In this document: positions 9,749 through 19,066 of the stretch, one piece after another
Layout: each line of letters starts with the position of its first letter
Position numbering within the stretch: the first letter of the stretch is position 1
Assembly (NCBI RefSeq): GCF_947488565.1
Contig: NZ_CANKZC010000002.1
Location: 434,001 to 498,000 of the forward strand
Direction of reading: 5' to 3'
Length of the DNA stretch: 64,000 nucleotides
Source: an uncultured Psychrobacter sp.
GTDB taxonomy: Bacteria > Pseudomonadota > Gammaproteobacteria > Pseudomonadales > Moraxellaceae
Program-made: the position numbers and the translations under genes
The notes under the pieces: model-generated
Database searches by the model: none
What the model saw: the letters and a program-made list of their open reading frames with translations, nothing else
What the model was told of the DNA's origin: nothing

Positions 9749-10927
9749 TTATTTTCTTATTGATGATACAAAAGCATTATGTACTCTTACATTCTTACTG
9801 TCCCAAGCTCTTAATCCTACACGCACTTCCAGACAGTTAAACGGTATTTCTAAATCAATTACTAACTCTACTCTCTTACCAACTGGAGCTGTTATATACT
9901 TAAAATAACCTATCTTATCATTACTAGACTTCAACAGGCTGGTACTAACATCTTCTCTTCCATAGTCAACGGACATAAGAATTTGCTTACGCTCACAATC
10001 TGAACAAAAATCTGCATCAATTATGACTTTGACATTATCAAGGTTAGAACTGTCGAAGTATTCGGACCAAAAAATCTTTTCATAAAGATCTTTATGATCA
10101 CATATATTGTGAATAGACATCTGTATATCACTATCAGTTTTCAAAACATTCTTAATGTTACTAAAAACTATTTCAGCGTATTCTTTCGATCCCTGCGGAA
10201 GAAGATGTACTTCATCATAGAACAAGTGAGCACGACTTTTAAAGAAACACTCAAGATTAATAAAGCTTGTATCTCTTGACTTACAAATAGATTTTATTAG
10301 TTTATTAAGTTTTTCATACTTCTTATTTTCACCTGTATATATTATACTAGTTAAAAACAAATTCAGTCCTAATATCCTACATACACTAATAATCATTTCT
10401 ATATTTCTGATGTAAGCATCGTAGTCTTTAATAACAGTACGCGGGACATTTTTATTAAGCGCTGGAACAATAGAAGAGTACCTCCAATGATTATTGTAGT
10501 AGCCACCCTCTAAACTCAAAACACTAGAGTCGTTACTTGGAAGGGAAACTATTACAGTAGAACCTTGTTTATTCCCTAGTTTATTAATAATTAAGTTGAG
10601 TATATTTAAAGACTGTGCTCCAGATACACCTTGATTAATAACAGAATGATTATACCCGCTTTCAAGAATTAATTTTTCCAATATACTATGAGGTCTCATA
10701 GTAGCTCTAGTATAGATAGACTCAATCGAGGAATCACCTAAAAGGTATATCTTATCTTTTGACTCATGTTCCCATGTACTAATTTGATTACATTCAGAAT
10801 TAGTAATAACATTATAAACTTCATTACTTTGCAATTTCGTATTTATTTCCAAATACTCTTCACTTGGTGTATAAACCTTATTTAAGTCAGCTTTTAGCTC
10901 CTTCAAACGTATAAATCTTTTAGTCAC
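9749..10927 (-). CDS. SGNH/GDSL-type hydrolase, copy B
   Basis: A 392-aa paralogue of the 3824-5002 product, of identical length. Block I is intact here: YLLGDSSIES with Ser66. Block III is LPSND (Asn132), and block V is D238-x-x-H241 in YDEVH. N-terminal RFIRLKELK is shared with copy A (RYIRLKELK). The C-terminal ~95 residues, with QILMSVDYG, IGYFKYI and VRVGLRAW, form the same extra module as in copy A and in the triple repeats of the 1082-aa glycosyltransferase. The substrate is unknown; glycan acylation or deacylation is an inference from family and context. It lies 38 bp after hydrolase copy B. Confidence 0.78.
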   Translation of the reverse strand: MTKRFIRLKELKADLNKVYTPSEEYLEINTKLQSNEVYNVITNSECNQISTWEHESKDKIYLLGDSSIESIYTRATMRPHSILEKLILESGYNHSVINQGVSGAQSLNILNLIINKLGNKQGSTVIVSLPSNDSSVLSLEGGYYNNHWRYSSIVPALNKNVPRTVIKDYDAYIRNIEMIISVCRILGLNLFLTSIIYTGENKKYEKLNKLIKSICKSRDTSFINLECFFKSRAHLFYDEVHLLPQGSKEYAEIVFSNIKNVLKTDSDIQMSIHNICDHKDLYEKIFWSEYFDSSNLDNVKVIIDADFCSDCERKQILMSVDYGREDVSTSLLKSSNDKIGYFKYITAPVGKRVELVIDLEIPFNCLEVRVGLRAWDSKNVRVHNAFVSSIRK

Positions 10928-10965
10928 TACCAGCTTCCTAAATATGTGTTTAAGATGATTTTAGA

Positions 10966-12075
10966 TTATAGCGTATTTTTACTAAGTTCATAATTTCTAA
11001 CTGCAGCTTCATGAAGTTTTTCAAACCTTAATCTGAACTTTTCATCTATAAACTTATCTTCCAAAGATTTTTCTGAAAAAAACACAGCTTTCTCGTAATC
11101 TTTTCTAGAGAAATAATATTTTGCTTTCCCAATATAGGTATAGCAACTTTCTATTTCATCTATAACAGGGTCTAATCCATTAGTGATTGATTTAAGGACA
11201 TTACCTAATTGTTTTGTTTTATTCAAATGATACAAAACTTGATGGCCTGAGTGATTACATTCAAAAAGCTTTATATTTTCAAAATTACTTTTGACAACAT
11301 TATCTATGAAATAAACATCTTCCTTAACATGCGGATCGAAAAAAATATATATATCCTTACTAGATATTTTATTTTCATTAAAACTTAAATGTTTAAACTC
11401 TTGATTACCAAAGTAAGACTTGTCTTTTAATTGATCCACTAAAAGAGGATGAGATGAGTTTCTAGGAGCAGCAGAAATTACCGTTCCATTTACTGCCCCA
11501 GCGTAATATAAAGCACAATAACCACCCAATGAACTCCCATATAAATATACATCATGATTATGGACAAGAGGATAAATATATTTTTCGAAGTCTTTAAAAG
11601 ATAACTCTTGGTATTGATTATCATTCTGAAGACATGAGACAACATTAAAGCCATTTTTAACTAGATAGTTTAACCCAAATGGATTTGCTGTTTTGGTAGA
11701 ACCAGCTCCATTAAAAACAATAAAAGTTTTTTTTGAACCTACACTATAGTAATCTATCTTGTACCCAACTTCTTCAACGATATTCTTTAGGTTTAACTCA
11801 ACTAAATTTTTTTGATCATCTATGTAAAAGTTGACCTTAAAACTCACTCTCTTTTTATTATACATGTAATAAAAAGTACCTAAGTAATCACCTTTATCAA
11901 AACTCACGTCGAAACACTTACTAGGGCTACTAGTATAGAACTGCTTTTCTAGCCCCTTACTATGCCTTAGATAAAAAGCATACTGTAAATCTTCTAATTC
12001 TTCAGTCTCCAGTTTTATAAGACCATTTCTATTAATAATACTTCTTTTTAAACTTGCTATAACATTTACATCCAT
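10966..12075 (-). CDS. alpha/beta hydrolase with TPR-like tail, copy B
   Basis: A 369-aa paralogue of the 5100-6203 product with the same three-part layout. The N-terminal beta-rich region has YAFYLRHSKG; the core has FNGAGSTK, the nucleophile elbow YLYGSSLGGYC (Ser182), FFDPHV (Asp247) and NHSGHQV (His278); the tail is TPR-like with YYFSRKDYEKAVFFSEKSL. All three probable catalytic residues are kept in both copies, which argues that both are active. There is no signal peptide, so it should act in the cytoplasm. It sits between the heparinase-like gene (46 bp upstream) and SGNH copy B. Confidence 0.7.
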   Translation of the reverse strand: MDVNVIASLKRSIINRNGLIKLETEELEDLQYAFYLRHSKGLEKQFYTSSPSKCFDVSFDKGDYLGTFYYMYNKKRVSFKVNFYIDDQKNLVELNLKNIVEEVGYKIDYYSVGSKKTFIVFNGAGSTKTANPFGLNYLVKNGFNVVSCLQNDNQYQELSFKDFEKYIYPLVHNHDVYLYGSSLGGYCALYYAGAVNGTVISAAPRNSSHPLLVDQLKDKSYFGNQEFKHLSFNENKISSKDIYIFFDPHVKEDVYFIDNVVKSNFENIKLFECNHSGHQVLYHLNKTKQLGNVLKSITNGLDPVIDEIESCYTYIGKAKYYFSRKDYEKAVFFSEKSLEDKFIDEKFRLRFEKLHEAAVRNYELSKNTL

Positions 12076-12121
12076 GATGTTTTTACCTTGAATACTTCAG
12101 ATGACACTTTTTAAAAATTTA

Positions 12122-13594
12122 TTAATTTTCATTAATTATAGATATTTCAGTTTTTAAAGTACTTTTAAAGGTAACAAATAGAGTAAGACTTTCATGGTAA
12201 GACCCATACTCATAAGAGACTGGTGTATTATCAACTATTGGAATTAATACTTCTCCAAAGTTATTAAAAAACCTAAAGCTTACTTTAACACCTTTGAAAC
12301 TAAATACAAAAACTCCTTCCTTATCGATACTTACTAGCTTAGCATCACGGTTTAATATAAAATTTGAGCGATACAAACCTTCTTTATCTACATGATCGTT
12401 GACTATTAACTTACTACCATCAAAACTCAACTTTCTTTCAATCAATAACGTATTATTACGTGTTTTCAAGGACATTTTAGAAAGGCAAAGAACATCTCCA
12501 TTATCTTTGATATAACTATCTAGTTTCAAAGAATCTTTTACTAAGTTACTCCGACCCCAATCAAGACCATCTATATTAATAGTATTATGACATTCAGAAG
12601 ACATGACTAAGCTTCTTAATTTACTTCTTTCATACTTATACTTCCCAGGATCCATGAGTATATCTTGACCTTTGTAACCAAAGATAAAAGATAAGTTATC
12701 CCAATGCTTGTGAATAGTACTATGATAATTATTGGTTAGAGCTAAGTAAGTCAAATCCTGAATATTTTTAAATACAAAATATCCAGATAAAGATAGCTTA
12801 TCATTATTGTTTAATTCATATCTACTAGCATCTTCGCTAGGTAATGCATTGTCGGTATCACCGAAAGGTAACTCTCTACCATCAGGAAGTCTTAGAAAAC
12901 TACAATTTTTCTCAGCTTCTTTAAGATATGTATGCATCTTAGAGAAATCTTTATAAAAACCTGTCTTTATATACCTTTCTAAAGTTTCAACAAATAGAAA
13001 ATGATAATGAGGAGAATGTTCCTTATGTATATAGTTTTCATCTAATTGATTGTCGAGTATCTCGTTCCATCCTAATTCACAATATTTTAGTATATAATCG
13101 TTATCATCAATTAATTCAGCAAGGCACCTTATTCCATGAATTACATACAATCCATGGTTATGATTGCTTCTAAAAAATTCACCTTCCATCATTACAGAAA
13201 GATGGGTGTTGATAAGATTATAAATAAACTTAGGCTTAGGTATTGAGTAATCATCACACATTTTAACTAAAAGATATATTTTTTCTGCTCTAATCCCTGT
13301 AGCCATATCATGCCAAGCATATTCGACTTCGTTATTTTGACAAAAATTATACCAGTCCTCTATCCATTCAAGCATTTTATAAATATACTTTTCCTCTTTA
13401 GATTGCTTGAAAGCTCCCATATATATTGTAAGATACCTTAAGGTATGTAACTGAAAACGCCAGTTTGAATCTTCATATGGATTCATATCCCAGTTAAAAG
13501 GAATAGTCATTTTATAAGGTTTCAAATCAGGTCTATTAACAGGTACAAAACCTTTTTCTTCAAAGTCTTTAACTTTATTTAACTCAGCACTCAT
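12122..13594 (-). CDS. heparinase II/III-family protein (putative polysaccharide lyase)
   Basis: A 490-aa protein of the heparinase II/III type. The helical first half carries the SNHNHGLYVIHGIR block (about 143-156). The C-terminal beta region carries HKHWDNLSF (295-303), DPGKY (315-319) and SSECHNTINIDG (332-343), the usual H-x-x-x-D-N/HNT pattern of this family. Family members cleave uronic-acid-containing polysaccharides by beta-elimination. With wecB and wecC in the same operon, a ManNAcA-containing polymer is a reasonable but unproven substrate. No secretion signal is seen, which is odd for a lyase. It follows the 707-aa glycosyltransferase by 4 nt. Composition is strongly A+T-rich. Confidence 0.82.
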   Translation of the reverse strand: MSAELNKVKDFEEKGFVPVNRPDLKPYKMTIPFNWDMNPYEDSNWRFQLHTLRYLTIYMGAFKQSKEEKYIYKMLEWIEDWYNFCQNNEVEYAWHDMATGIRAEKIYLLVKMCDDYSIPKPKFIYNLINTHLSVMMEGEFFRSNHNHGLYVIHGIRCLAELIDDNDYILKYCELGWNEILDNQLDENYIHKEHSPHYHFLFVETLERYIKTGFYKDFSKMHTYLKEAEKNCSFLRLPDGRELPFGDTDNALPSEDASRYELNNNDKLSLSGYFVFKNIQDLTYLALTNNYHSTIHKHWDNLSFIFGYKGQDILMDPGKYKYERSKLRSLVMSSECHNTINIDGLDWGRSNLVKDSLKLDSYIKDNGDVLCLSKMSLKTRNNTLLIERKLSFDGSKLIVNDHVDKEGLYRSNFILNRDAKLVSIDKEGVFVFSFKGVKVSFRFFNNFGEVLIPIVDNTPVSYEYGSYHESLTLFVTFKSTLKTEISIINEN

Positions 13595-13598
13595 AAAA

Positions 13599-15722
13599 TT
13601 ATCTCAATAGTTTGTTCCATTTAGAAGTAACATCGATACTCCAAAAAGATGCATTCAGCTTAGCTTTTTGAGTACTATTGCTGATGCCTTCCATCATATC
13701 TTCTTTATTATTATATACAAAGTCTTTACCCCATATTTCAGCCGCACCTTCCCAATCCCAAATGATAGGTACAGCTCCTGTTAGGATACCTTCACCTATC
13801 GCCATATGGAAGGACTCAAAATCAGACGGAGATAGAATAAAGCCCACCATAGTAAACCACTCATTAACGTCATCACCTGGTGGATCGAATATTACTTTAT
13901 ATCTCAGCTTAGGATTACTATTAATGCGTTTAAACACTTGCTGATAATAGGCCAATTCGTCTTCACGCTGGAGCAACCAGTTGTAGTCGAGTGGATTTTT
14001 CCCTTTCACTCGTAAGCGGTATCTATTATCCTTTTCGAGTAACGACTCTAACAGATCAAGCGCACGATCTAAGCGCTTACTTTGAGGAGCTACCCCTATC
14101 ATTCCTAACGTATAACGCGCTTCCCCAGTCTTTTGCTTAGGAGTGAACTTATTAATATCTAAATAATTTGGTATTACGGAAGTCTTCTCTATAGGAAAAC
14201 CCTCAAATGTATCTAATGCTTGCTTACGAATGTGTTCGCTGACAAATCCAATATGATCAATAGCATTCCAGTTCGCTTCTCCCATATAAGGTACGCGCAC
14301 TTCTTGTGCATGAAAACGCCCTATGAGTCGCTGATGTGGCATTTTATGATGAGAGTACCATTTGAGATTGCCCAAGCACCACTCGCAAAATATAACATCC
14401 GCCTGCTCTAATAATTTGCGACTTTGTACTTCATCATGTTTATTATGCCCTTGCCACTGATCGATTAAAAACTCAAACTGTCCACTAGCTTCTAGCTTAC
14501 TTTGTAATAAAGTAAAAAACTTAAGATCATGCCCTGCTACTAGTACGCGTGTCTTTTTTGCAGGCTTTGGTATGTCAGGCACTTGTGCTAACCAACTTTT
14601 TATCTCATTCACACGTGTGGAGAAGGTATGACGCTCAGCTAATTGCTGTAAAGTATTTGCGGCTTGCTGAGTGACATCAGGCTCTTTCAATGCGCGAATG
14701 AGCTGATGAGAAAATTCCTCAGTGCTATTAGCGAATAGAGGATAGTCTGCGCCTAGCAGCTGCTCATGTAATGCATTACGGTTGAGGATAGCTGCACAGC
14801 CTGCACCGCCATACTCTAGTATCTTAGTAGAGTACTCCACAGTATCATTCATACTCTCTGAGCGCCAAGATAGCCCAACTCTTGCTTTTTGGAGTTCCTG
14901 TTGTACAGCTTCTCTAGATTGAGCACCTAACCAAATCAATCCTTCTGTCTTTTCTAAGGCATGGCGCATATGCTGCTGATAATTAGGTTGATTCGGTTCA
15001 TTATGTATTTTGTCACCGATCATTATAAGTTCACTAGAAGCAATCTGATTATGAACGATAGGCCAAGCGTCCACCATCTCCATAGTCATCCAGTCAGCCT
15101 TAAACTTACCAGCATATATAGCATGTATAGGACGTTCAGTTATCGATGATAAATCCTTAGGAATATCTGGTATGACTGGAGTATATAGATTGAACTTATT
15201 TTCTTTGAGACTTGGTATTAATTCTTGCCATAGAACTTTAAAACCTTCTGTTTGACACAGGAGCTTTTGGCATCCCTGACCAATATTTTGCATGGTATGG
15301 CGCAGTTCATCATCGTAATCTGCTAGACTTTGCGGTATATCCGTCAAATACATCCAGCACTTAGACAGTATCTCAGGAAACTTTAGCAACTGAGTAGCAA
15401 TTTCTAAACCACGGACGATAATGACATCGTAAGCATGAATATCATTCAGAGCAACTGCAAGCTCAGCCATCATAGATAGAGACAAACGTTTGTAACTCTT
15501 ACCTTGCCAGTACTGATGTTTTATACCATCAATAATATTAATATGCTGTGCAGTTTTGAGTGGCCCAAACAACTCATCGCGCTCTGGTGTACTTTTAGCT
15601 ATGAAGTCAACTTGCGCCGTAGCGGTTGCCGCTGTTGCTAAAGCGATGGTCTGTGCCCAAATAGAAGAGCCATCAATATAGTTGAGATCAGGATTGGCAC
15701 ATATTAATACTCTTTTTAACAT
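13599..15722 (-). CDS. two-domain glycosyltransferase, copy B
   Basis: A 707-aa protein with two GT-B-like halves, paralogous to the 733-aa product at 6354-8555. The first half has YIDGSSIWAQT near 15-25, AIYAGKF near 205 and TKILEYGGAGCAAI near 303. The second half starts near 392 (TRVLVAGHDLKFF), and carries MIGVAPQSKRLDR and the E-x7-E motif DFESFHMAIGEG. Its start overlaps the stop of the upstream 1082-aa gene by 1 nt, a sign of tight coupling. Most of the gene is less A+T-rich than copy A; only about the last 100 bases share the A+T-rich character of the heparinase-like gene. Substrates are unknown. Confidence 0.82.
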   Translation of the reverse strand: MLKRVLICANPDLNYIDGSSIWAQTIALATAATATAQVDFIAKSTPERDELFGPLKTAQHINIIDGIKHQYWQGKSYKRLSLSMMAELAVALNDIHAYDVIIVRGLEIATQLLKFPEILSKCWMYLTDIPQSLADYDDELRHTMQNIGQGCQKLLCQTEGFKVLWQELIPSLKENKFNLYTPVIPDIPKDLSSITERPIHAIYAGKFKADWMTMEMVDAWPIVHNQIASSELIMIGDKIHNEPNQPNYQQHMRHALEKTEGLIWLGAQSREAVQQELQKARVGLSWRSESMNDTVEYSTKILEYGGAGCAAILNRNALHEQLLGADYPLFANSTEEFSHQLIRALKEPDVTQQAANTLQQLAERHTFSTRVNEIKSWLAQVPDIPKPAKKTRVLVAGHDLKFFTLLQSKLEASGQFEFLIDQWQGHNKHDEVQSRKLLEQADVIFCEWCLGNLKWYSHHKMPHQRLIGRFHAQEVRVPYMGEANWNAIDHIGFVSEHIRKQALDTFEGFPIEKTSVIPNYLDINKFTPKQKTGEARYTLGMIGVAPQSKRLDRALDLLESLLEKDNRYRLRVKGKNPLDYNWLLQREDELAYYQQVFKRINSNPKLRYKVIFDPPGDDVNEWFTMVGFILSPSDFESFHMAIGEGILTGAVPIIWDWEGAAEIWGKDFVYNNKEDMMEGISNSTQKAKLNASFWSIDVTSKWNKLLR

Positions 15723-18700
15723 TACTTAGCTCCTCTCAACTGCTTATACTCTGAATCTATATTTCCTTCAAACTGTTCGCTATCCGCTAAATATAACTTT
15801 GAGTATGTGATGCTATCATCAGCTTTCGCATCAATATAATAGTTGAGAAATTCTTTCATTTTCCAAAGTGCACCACTTAACAGCGTTGGTGCTCCATAAC
15901 CAAATACATCATTCTCAAGTGCTTTAGCCCAACCTTCAGCTTTTGGCTCGTAAATGCTAGCATTGATAAGATCACGAAGATAATACTTGCCATAGTAGTT
16001 ATTAGGCGTCACCCAACCTGCGATAGGATAACTATCTTGGTTCTCGATAGCCCATGCTTTACTTTCGTTCGACTCTATAATGATAATATTTTCGGCTACT
16101 TTGTTTTCTATTGAAATTTTATTTTGTGCATATTCGATAACCAAACAGAAATTTCGATAGCTTTGGTTTTTAGCAAATTGTTCGAGCAAGTTAATTTCTA
16201 CTAGACTATTTGCTTTTGCGAAAAGTGCAATATTAGAATCTATTGTTATATGACACCCTATATTCATATCCGCAAAAATACCATTAAGACGATGAGCATA
16301 GGTATGTTTTGAGAATATCTCACGAATACCTGCCAAACTTCGTCTACGCCATTCTGCATCATCAGTCATTAAAGTTCGAATCGCTATATCTGCTTCTTCT
16401 TGGTTATTTACTAGCCACACTGCATCTGAGTCGAATAAAGTTTCAATACCTTTAGCATAGGTACTTACAACTGGCGTGCCACTCGCCATGAGCTCAAATA
16501 CACGACGTGAAAACATAGTTGGTGATTCAGTAACCGAGTTAACATTTAAAAATATTCGATAACGGTTGTACTCTTCACAAAGCTCTTTATAAGGCAAGCT
16601 ACCTTTGATACCTGCTTGATACTCTTCTGGGAAAGGAAAAGTGCCATTATCATAATTACGGTCGTATATATCTAATCCATAATTATTAGCTGCTTTTAGT
16701 AGCCAGCTCATGGCCTCACCTCTTTCAGCATGACGATTGCCATACCAGCTACCAGCAAAGCATGAACGTGGTTTGCGACCTTGTAATGATGCTGGTTTAT
16801 GCAGCGCTGGCTGCGCTGCAAAAGGTAAAGAGTGTATATTGGTGTTACCAGTTTTCTTAATGTAAGAAGACTTCATATTAGCGTCAGTTGTATAAATATA
16901 ATCTACTAACTTCGCACTACACATGAATTTATCATGGTGAACAGGATCTTCTTTATTCCAAAATAGTGTAGGTATACCTTTATTGCGAGCGTACTGGCAA
17001 ATATGATCAATCTCATGACCTGGTTTATTAGCATATTGCCCAACCCGATACTGCCAGCTACCATAGTTGCCTTGCCATGCACTTTCGATAAAAAATAATA
17101 CTGGCTTATATTTCTCTGCTAAAGCAAGCCAGTTATCTGGTCGTGGTTGAATCAAATTTACATCTTGTTCAAAGCAGCCTGTAGTAAATTCATCCATAAC
17201 ACCAATAATACAAGGTTTATTATTTACTGGAATCTCAGGCCAACCGATGATACTAACTTCTGCGGCTTGCACACTTGGCGCTATAAATTTAGTAGCCTGA
17301 GACTTTGCTAACTTTGGCTCAATGCTCAAATTCTTGACAAAGACCTTTTGTTCTTTACTAGTATTAAAAGCACATAGTCCAAGATGTATTTGACTAACAC
17401 CATCAGGTACGACAAAACTATGTAACTCTTTAATATCATTATTAGTAAAGGGAAGGTATTTAAAATAAGCATTTAGAACGCTAGATTTAGCCATGCGTCC
17501 ACATGGTATATCAACTTCCTCACCATCTTCATCATAACTGTTGATCATCAAAACTGCTTTACGATCAACAATATTTTTCATATTTAGATACTGAGAAGCG
17601 GCGCTTATTATTAGTACCTGTCCAGCTTTTACTGGCAATTCATACCAGATAGAACTTTCTTTAGGTAGCTCAATAGCATCCTTATATATAAGTAATCCAA
17701 ACTGTGATTTTTTAATATCAGTTCTTTTAGAAGATATCCCATTTTCTAGTTTTCTGTCATTTAGAGCGGAATACTTTTGATCATTAGCTTGCTCAGTGGT
17801 CGATTCTAATTTTTTCTTAGCAGTAGTTAAATTAATAATATTAGTATCTTGAAGCGTTTTCAGTTTTGGCTCAATACTAAGGTTCTTAACAAAGACTTTT
17901 TGCTCTTTAACGGTGTTAAAGGCACAGAAGCCAAGATGTATTTGACTAACACCATCAGGTACCACAAAACTATGCACTTCTCTAATAATATTATTAGTAA
18001 AAGGTAGATATTTAAAATAGGCTCCTAGAATTTCAGATTTACCCATTTGCCCACAAGATGAATCAATATACTCCCCATCATCACCATAGCTATTAATCAT
18101 TAAAACAGCTTTACGATTAGCAGTTTCCTCTATATTTTGATATTGGGAAGCTGCGCTAACAGCTAGTCTTTGACCAGCTTGGACTGAAACTTGATACCAA
18201 AACGGAGTTTTTTCGGATAGTTCAATTGAATCATTATGTATAGGTAATCCAAACTCTACCTTTCCAGTAGCACTAGTTTTTTGAGAGAGTTGCTCGTCAT
18301 TCACTGTCCCACTAGTAGGGAATATAGATGGTTCTAAAACTTCATTTGTAACATCTAAGCCATTAGGCTTATCAGTGTGATAATCCTTAAAATCCTGCTT
18401 AATACTTAAACTTTTTACAAATATTTTTTGCATTTCAAAAGTGTTAAAAGCAGAGAGGCCAAGATGAATTTGACTAACACCATCAGGTACGACAAAACTA
18501 TGTAGCTCTTTAATACTGTTATTAGTTGAAGGTAAATATTTGAAATAAGCATGTAAGTTCTCAGATTTAGCCATTTGACCACATGGAATATCAACTTCTT
18601 TACCATTCTCATCATAACTGTTGATCATTAAAACCGCTTTACGATCAGTAATGTTCTCTAGATTTAGATATTGAGAAGCAGCTTTTATGACTAATGTTTG

Positions 18701-18970
18701 TCCAGCTTGCACTGGCAATTCATACCAAACAGGATGTGTTAAGGATAGCTCAATTGCGTCTTTATATATAAGCAGACCAAGCTCTGTTCTTTTATCAATC
18801 GTTTTCACAATTTTATTTTTTTCTAGAGAGCTGTTTTCTACTTCAATACTACGAGTGGCAGCTACTGATTCATCGGCATTGATATTATAATTATATTTGT
18901 TGAGAACTACAGTAGTCCATTTGGTTTTATTACTATCAAACAATCTTTTCAGCTTTTTCAACTTTCTCAT
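15722..18970 (-). CDS. large CgeB-like glycosyltransferase with three N-terminal repeat modules
   Basis: A 1082-aa protein. Residues ~62-191, ~237-367 and ~422-552 are three copies of one module, each with the blocks KAVLMINSY, AYFKYLP, SFVVPDGVSQIHLG and VFVKxLSI. They are joined by low-complexity linkers. The CgeB-like glycosyltransferase domain follows at ~585-910 (FFIESAWQGNYGSWQY, LFWNKED, NVNSVTESPTMFSRR, MASGTPVV). A C-terminal ~170-aa region contains YAQNKISIENK and AGWVTPNNYYGKYYL and may be a further glycosyltransferase-associated domain. I do not recognise the repeat family; a jelly-roll-like carbohydrate-binding role is a guess. No signal peptide is present. It lies 96 bp after wecC. 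Confidence 0.78.
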   Translation of the reverse strand: MRKLKKLKRLFDSNKTKWTTVVLNKYNYNINADESVAATRSIEVENSSLEKNKIVKTIDKRTELGLLIYKDAIELSLTHPVWYELPVQAGQTLVIKAASQYLNLENITDRKAVLMINSYDENGKEVDIPCGQMAKSENLHAYFKYLPSTNNSIKELHSFVVPDGVSQIHLGLSAFNTFEMQKIFVKSLSIKQDFKDYHTDKPNGLDVTNEVLEPSIFPTSGTVNDEQLSQKTSATGKVEFGLPIHNDSIELSEKTPFWYQVSVQAGQRLAVSAASQYQNIEETANRKAVLMINSYGDDGEYIDSSCGQMGKSEILGAYFKYLPFTNNIIREVHSFVVPDGVSQIHLGFCAFNTVKEQKVFVKNLSIEPKLKTLQDTNIINLTTAKKKLESTTEQANDQKYSALNDRKLENGISSKRTDIKKSQFGLLIYKDAIELPKESSIWYELPVKAGQVLIISAASQYLNMKNIVDRKAVLMINSYDEDGEEVDIPCGRMAKSSVLNAYFKYLPFTNNDIKELHSFVVPDGVSQIHLGLCAFNTSKEQKVFVKNLSIEPKLAKSQATKFIAPSVQAAEVSIIGWPEIPVNNKPCIIGVMDEFTTGCFEQDVNLIQPRPDNWLALAEKYKPVLFFIESAWQGNYGSWQYRVGQYANKPGHEIDHICQYARNKGIPTLFWNKEDPVHHDKFMCSAKLVDYIYTTDANMKSSYIKKTGNTNIHSLPFAAQPALHKPASLQGRKPRSCFAGSWYGNRHAERGEAMSWLLKAANNYGLDIYDRNYDNGTFPFPEEYQAGIKGSLPYKELCEEYNRYRIFLNVNSVTESPTMFSRRVFELMASGTPVVSTYAKGIETLFDSDAVWLVNNQEEADIAIRTLMTDDAEWRRRSLAGIREIFSKHTYAHRLNGIFADMNIGCHITIDSNIALFAKANSLVEINLLEQFAKNQSYRNFCLVIEYAQNKISIENKVAENIIIIESNESKAWAIENQDSYPIAGWVTPNNYYGKYYLRDLINASIYEPKAEGWAKALENDVFGYGAPTLLSGALWKMKEFLNYYIDAKADDSITYSKLYLADSEQFEGNIDSEYKQLRGAK
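17315..17707 (-). repeat. module repeat 3 of the 1082-aa glycosyltransferase
   Basis: Third copy (residues ~422-552). Its last part, KEQKVFVKNLSIEPKL, matches repeat 2 exactly, while its first part matches repeat 1, as expected if copies have exchanged sequence by gene conversion. Confidence 0.85.
17870..18262 (-). repeat. module repeat 2 of the 1082-aa glycosyltransferase
   Basis: Second copy (residues ~237-367), the most diverged of the three: it reads GLPIHNDSIEL and NSYGDDGEYIDSSCG where copies 1 and 3 agree with each other, yet keeps VPDGVSQIHLG. Confidence 0.85.
18398..18787 (-). repeat. module repeat 1 of the 1082-aa glycosyltransferase
   Basis: First of three in-frame ~390-bp copies (residues ~62-191). 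Copies 1 and 3 are almost identical in blocks such as LLIYKDAIEL, NSYDE(N/D)G(K/E)EVDIPCG and VPDGVSQIHLGL. Confidence 0.85.
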
Positions 18971-19066
18971 AATATACTTGCCTAAATATAGCTAACCATT
19001 CAAACATGACATTATTTAAATATTCACATCATATTTAAATAATGTCGATTTTAAAAAGTAATAAGA

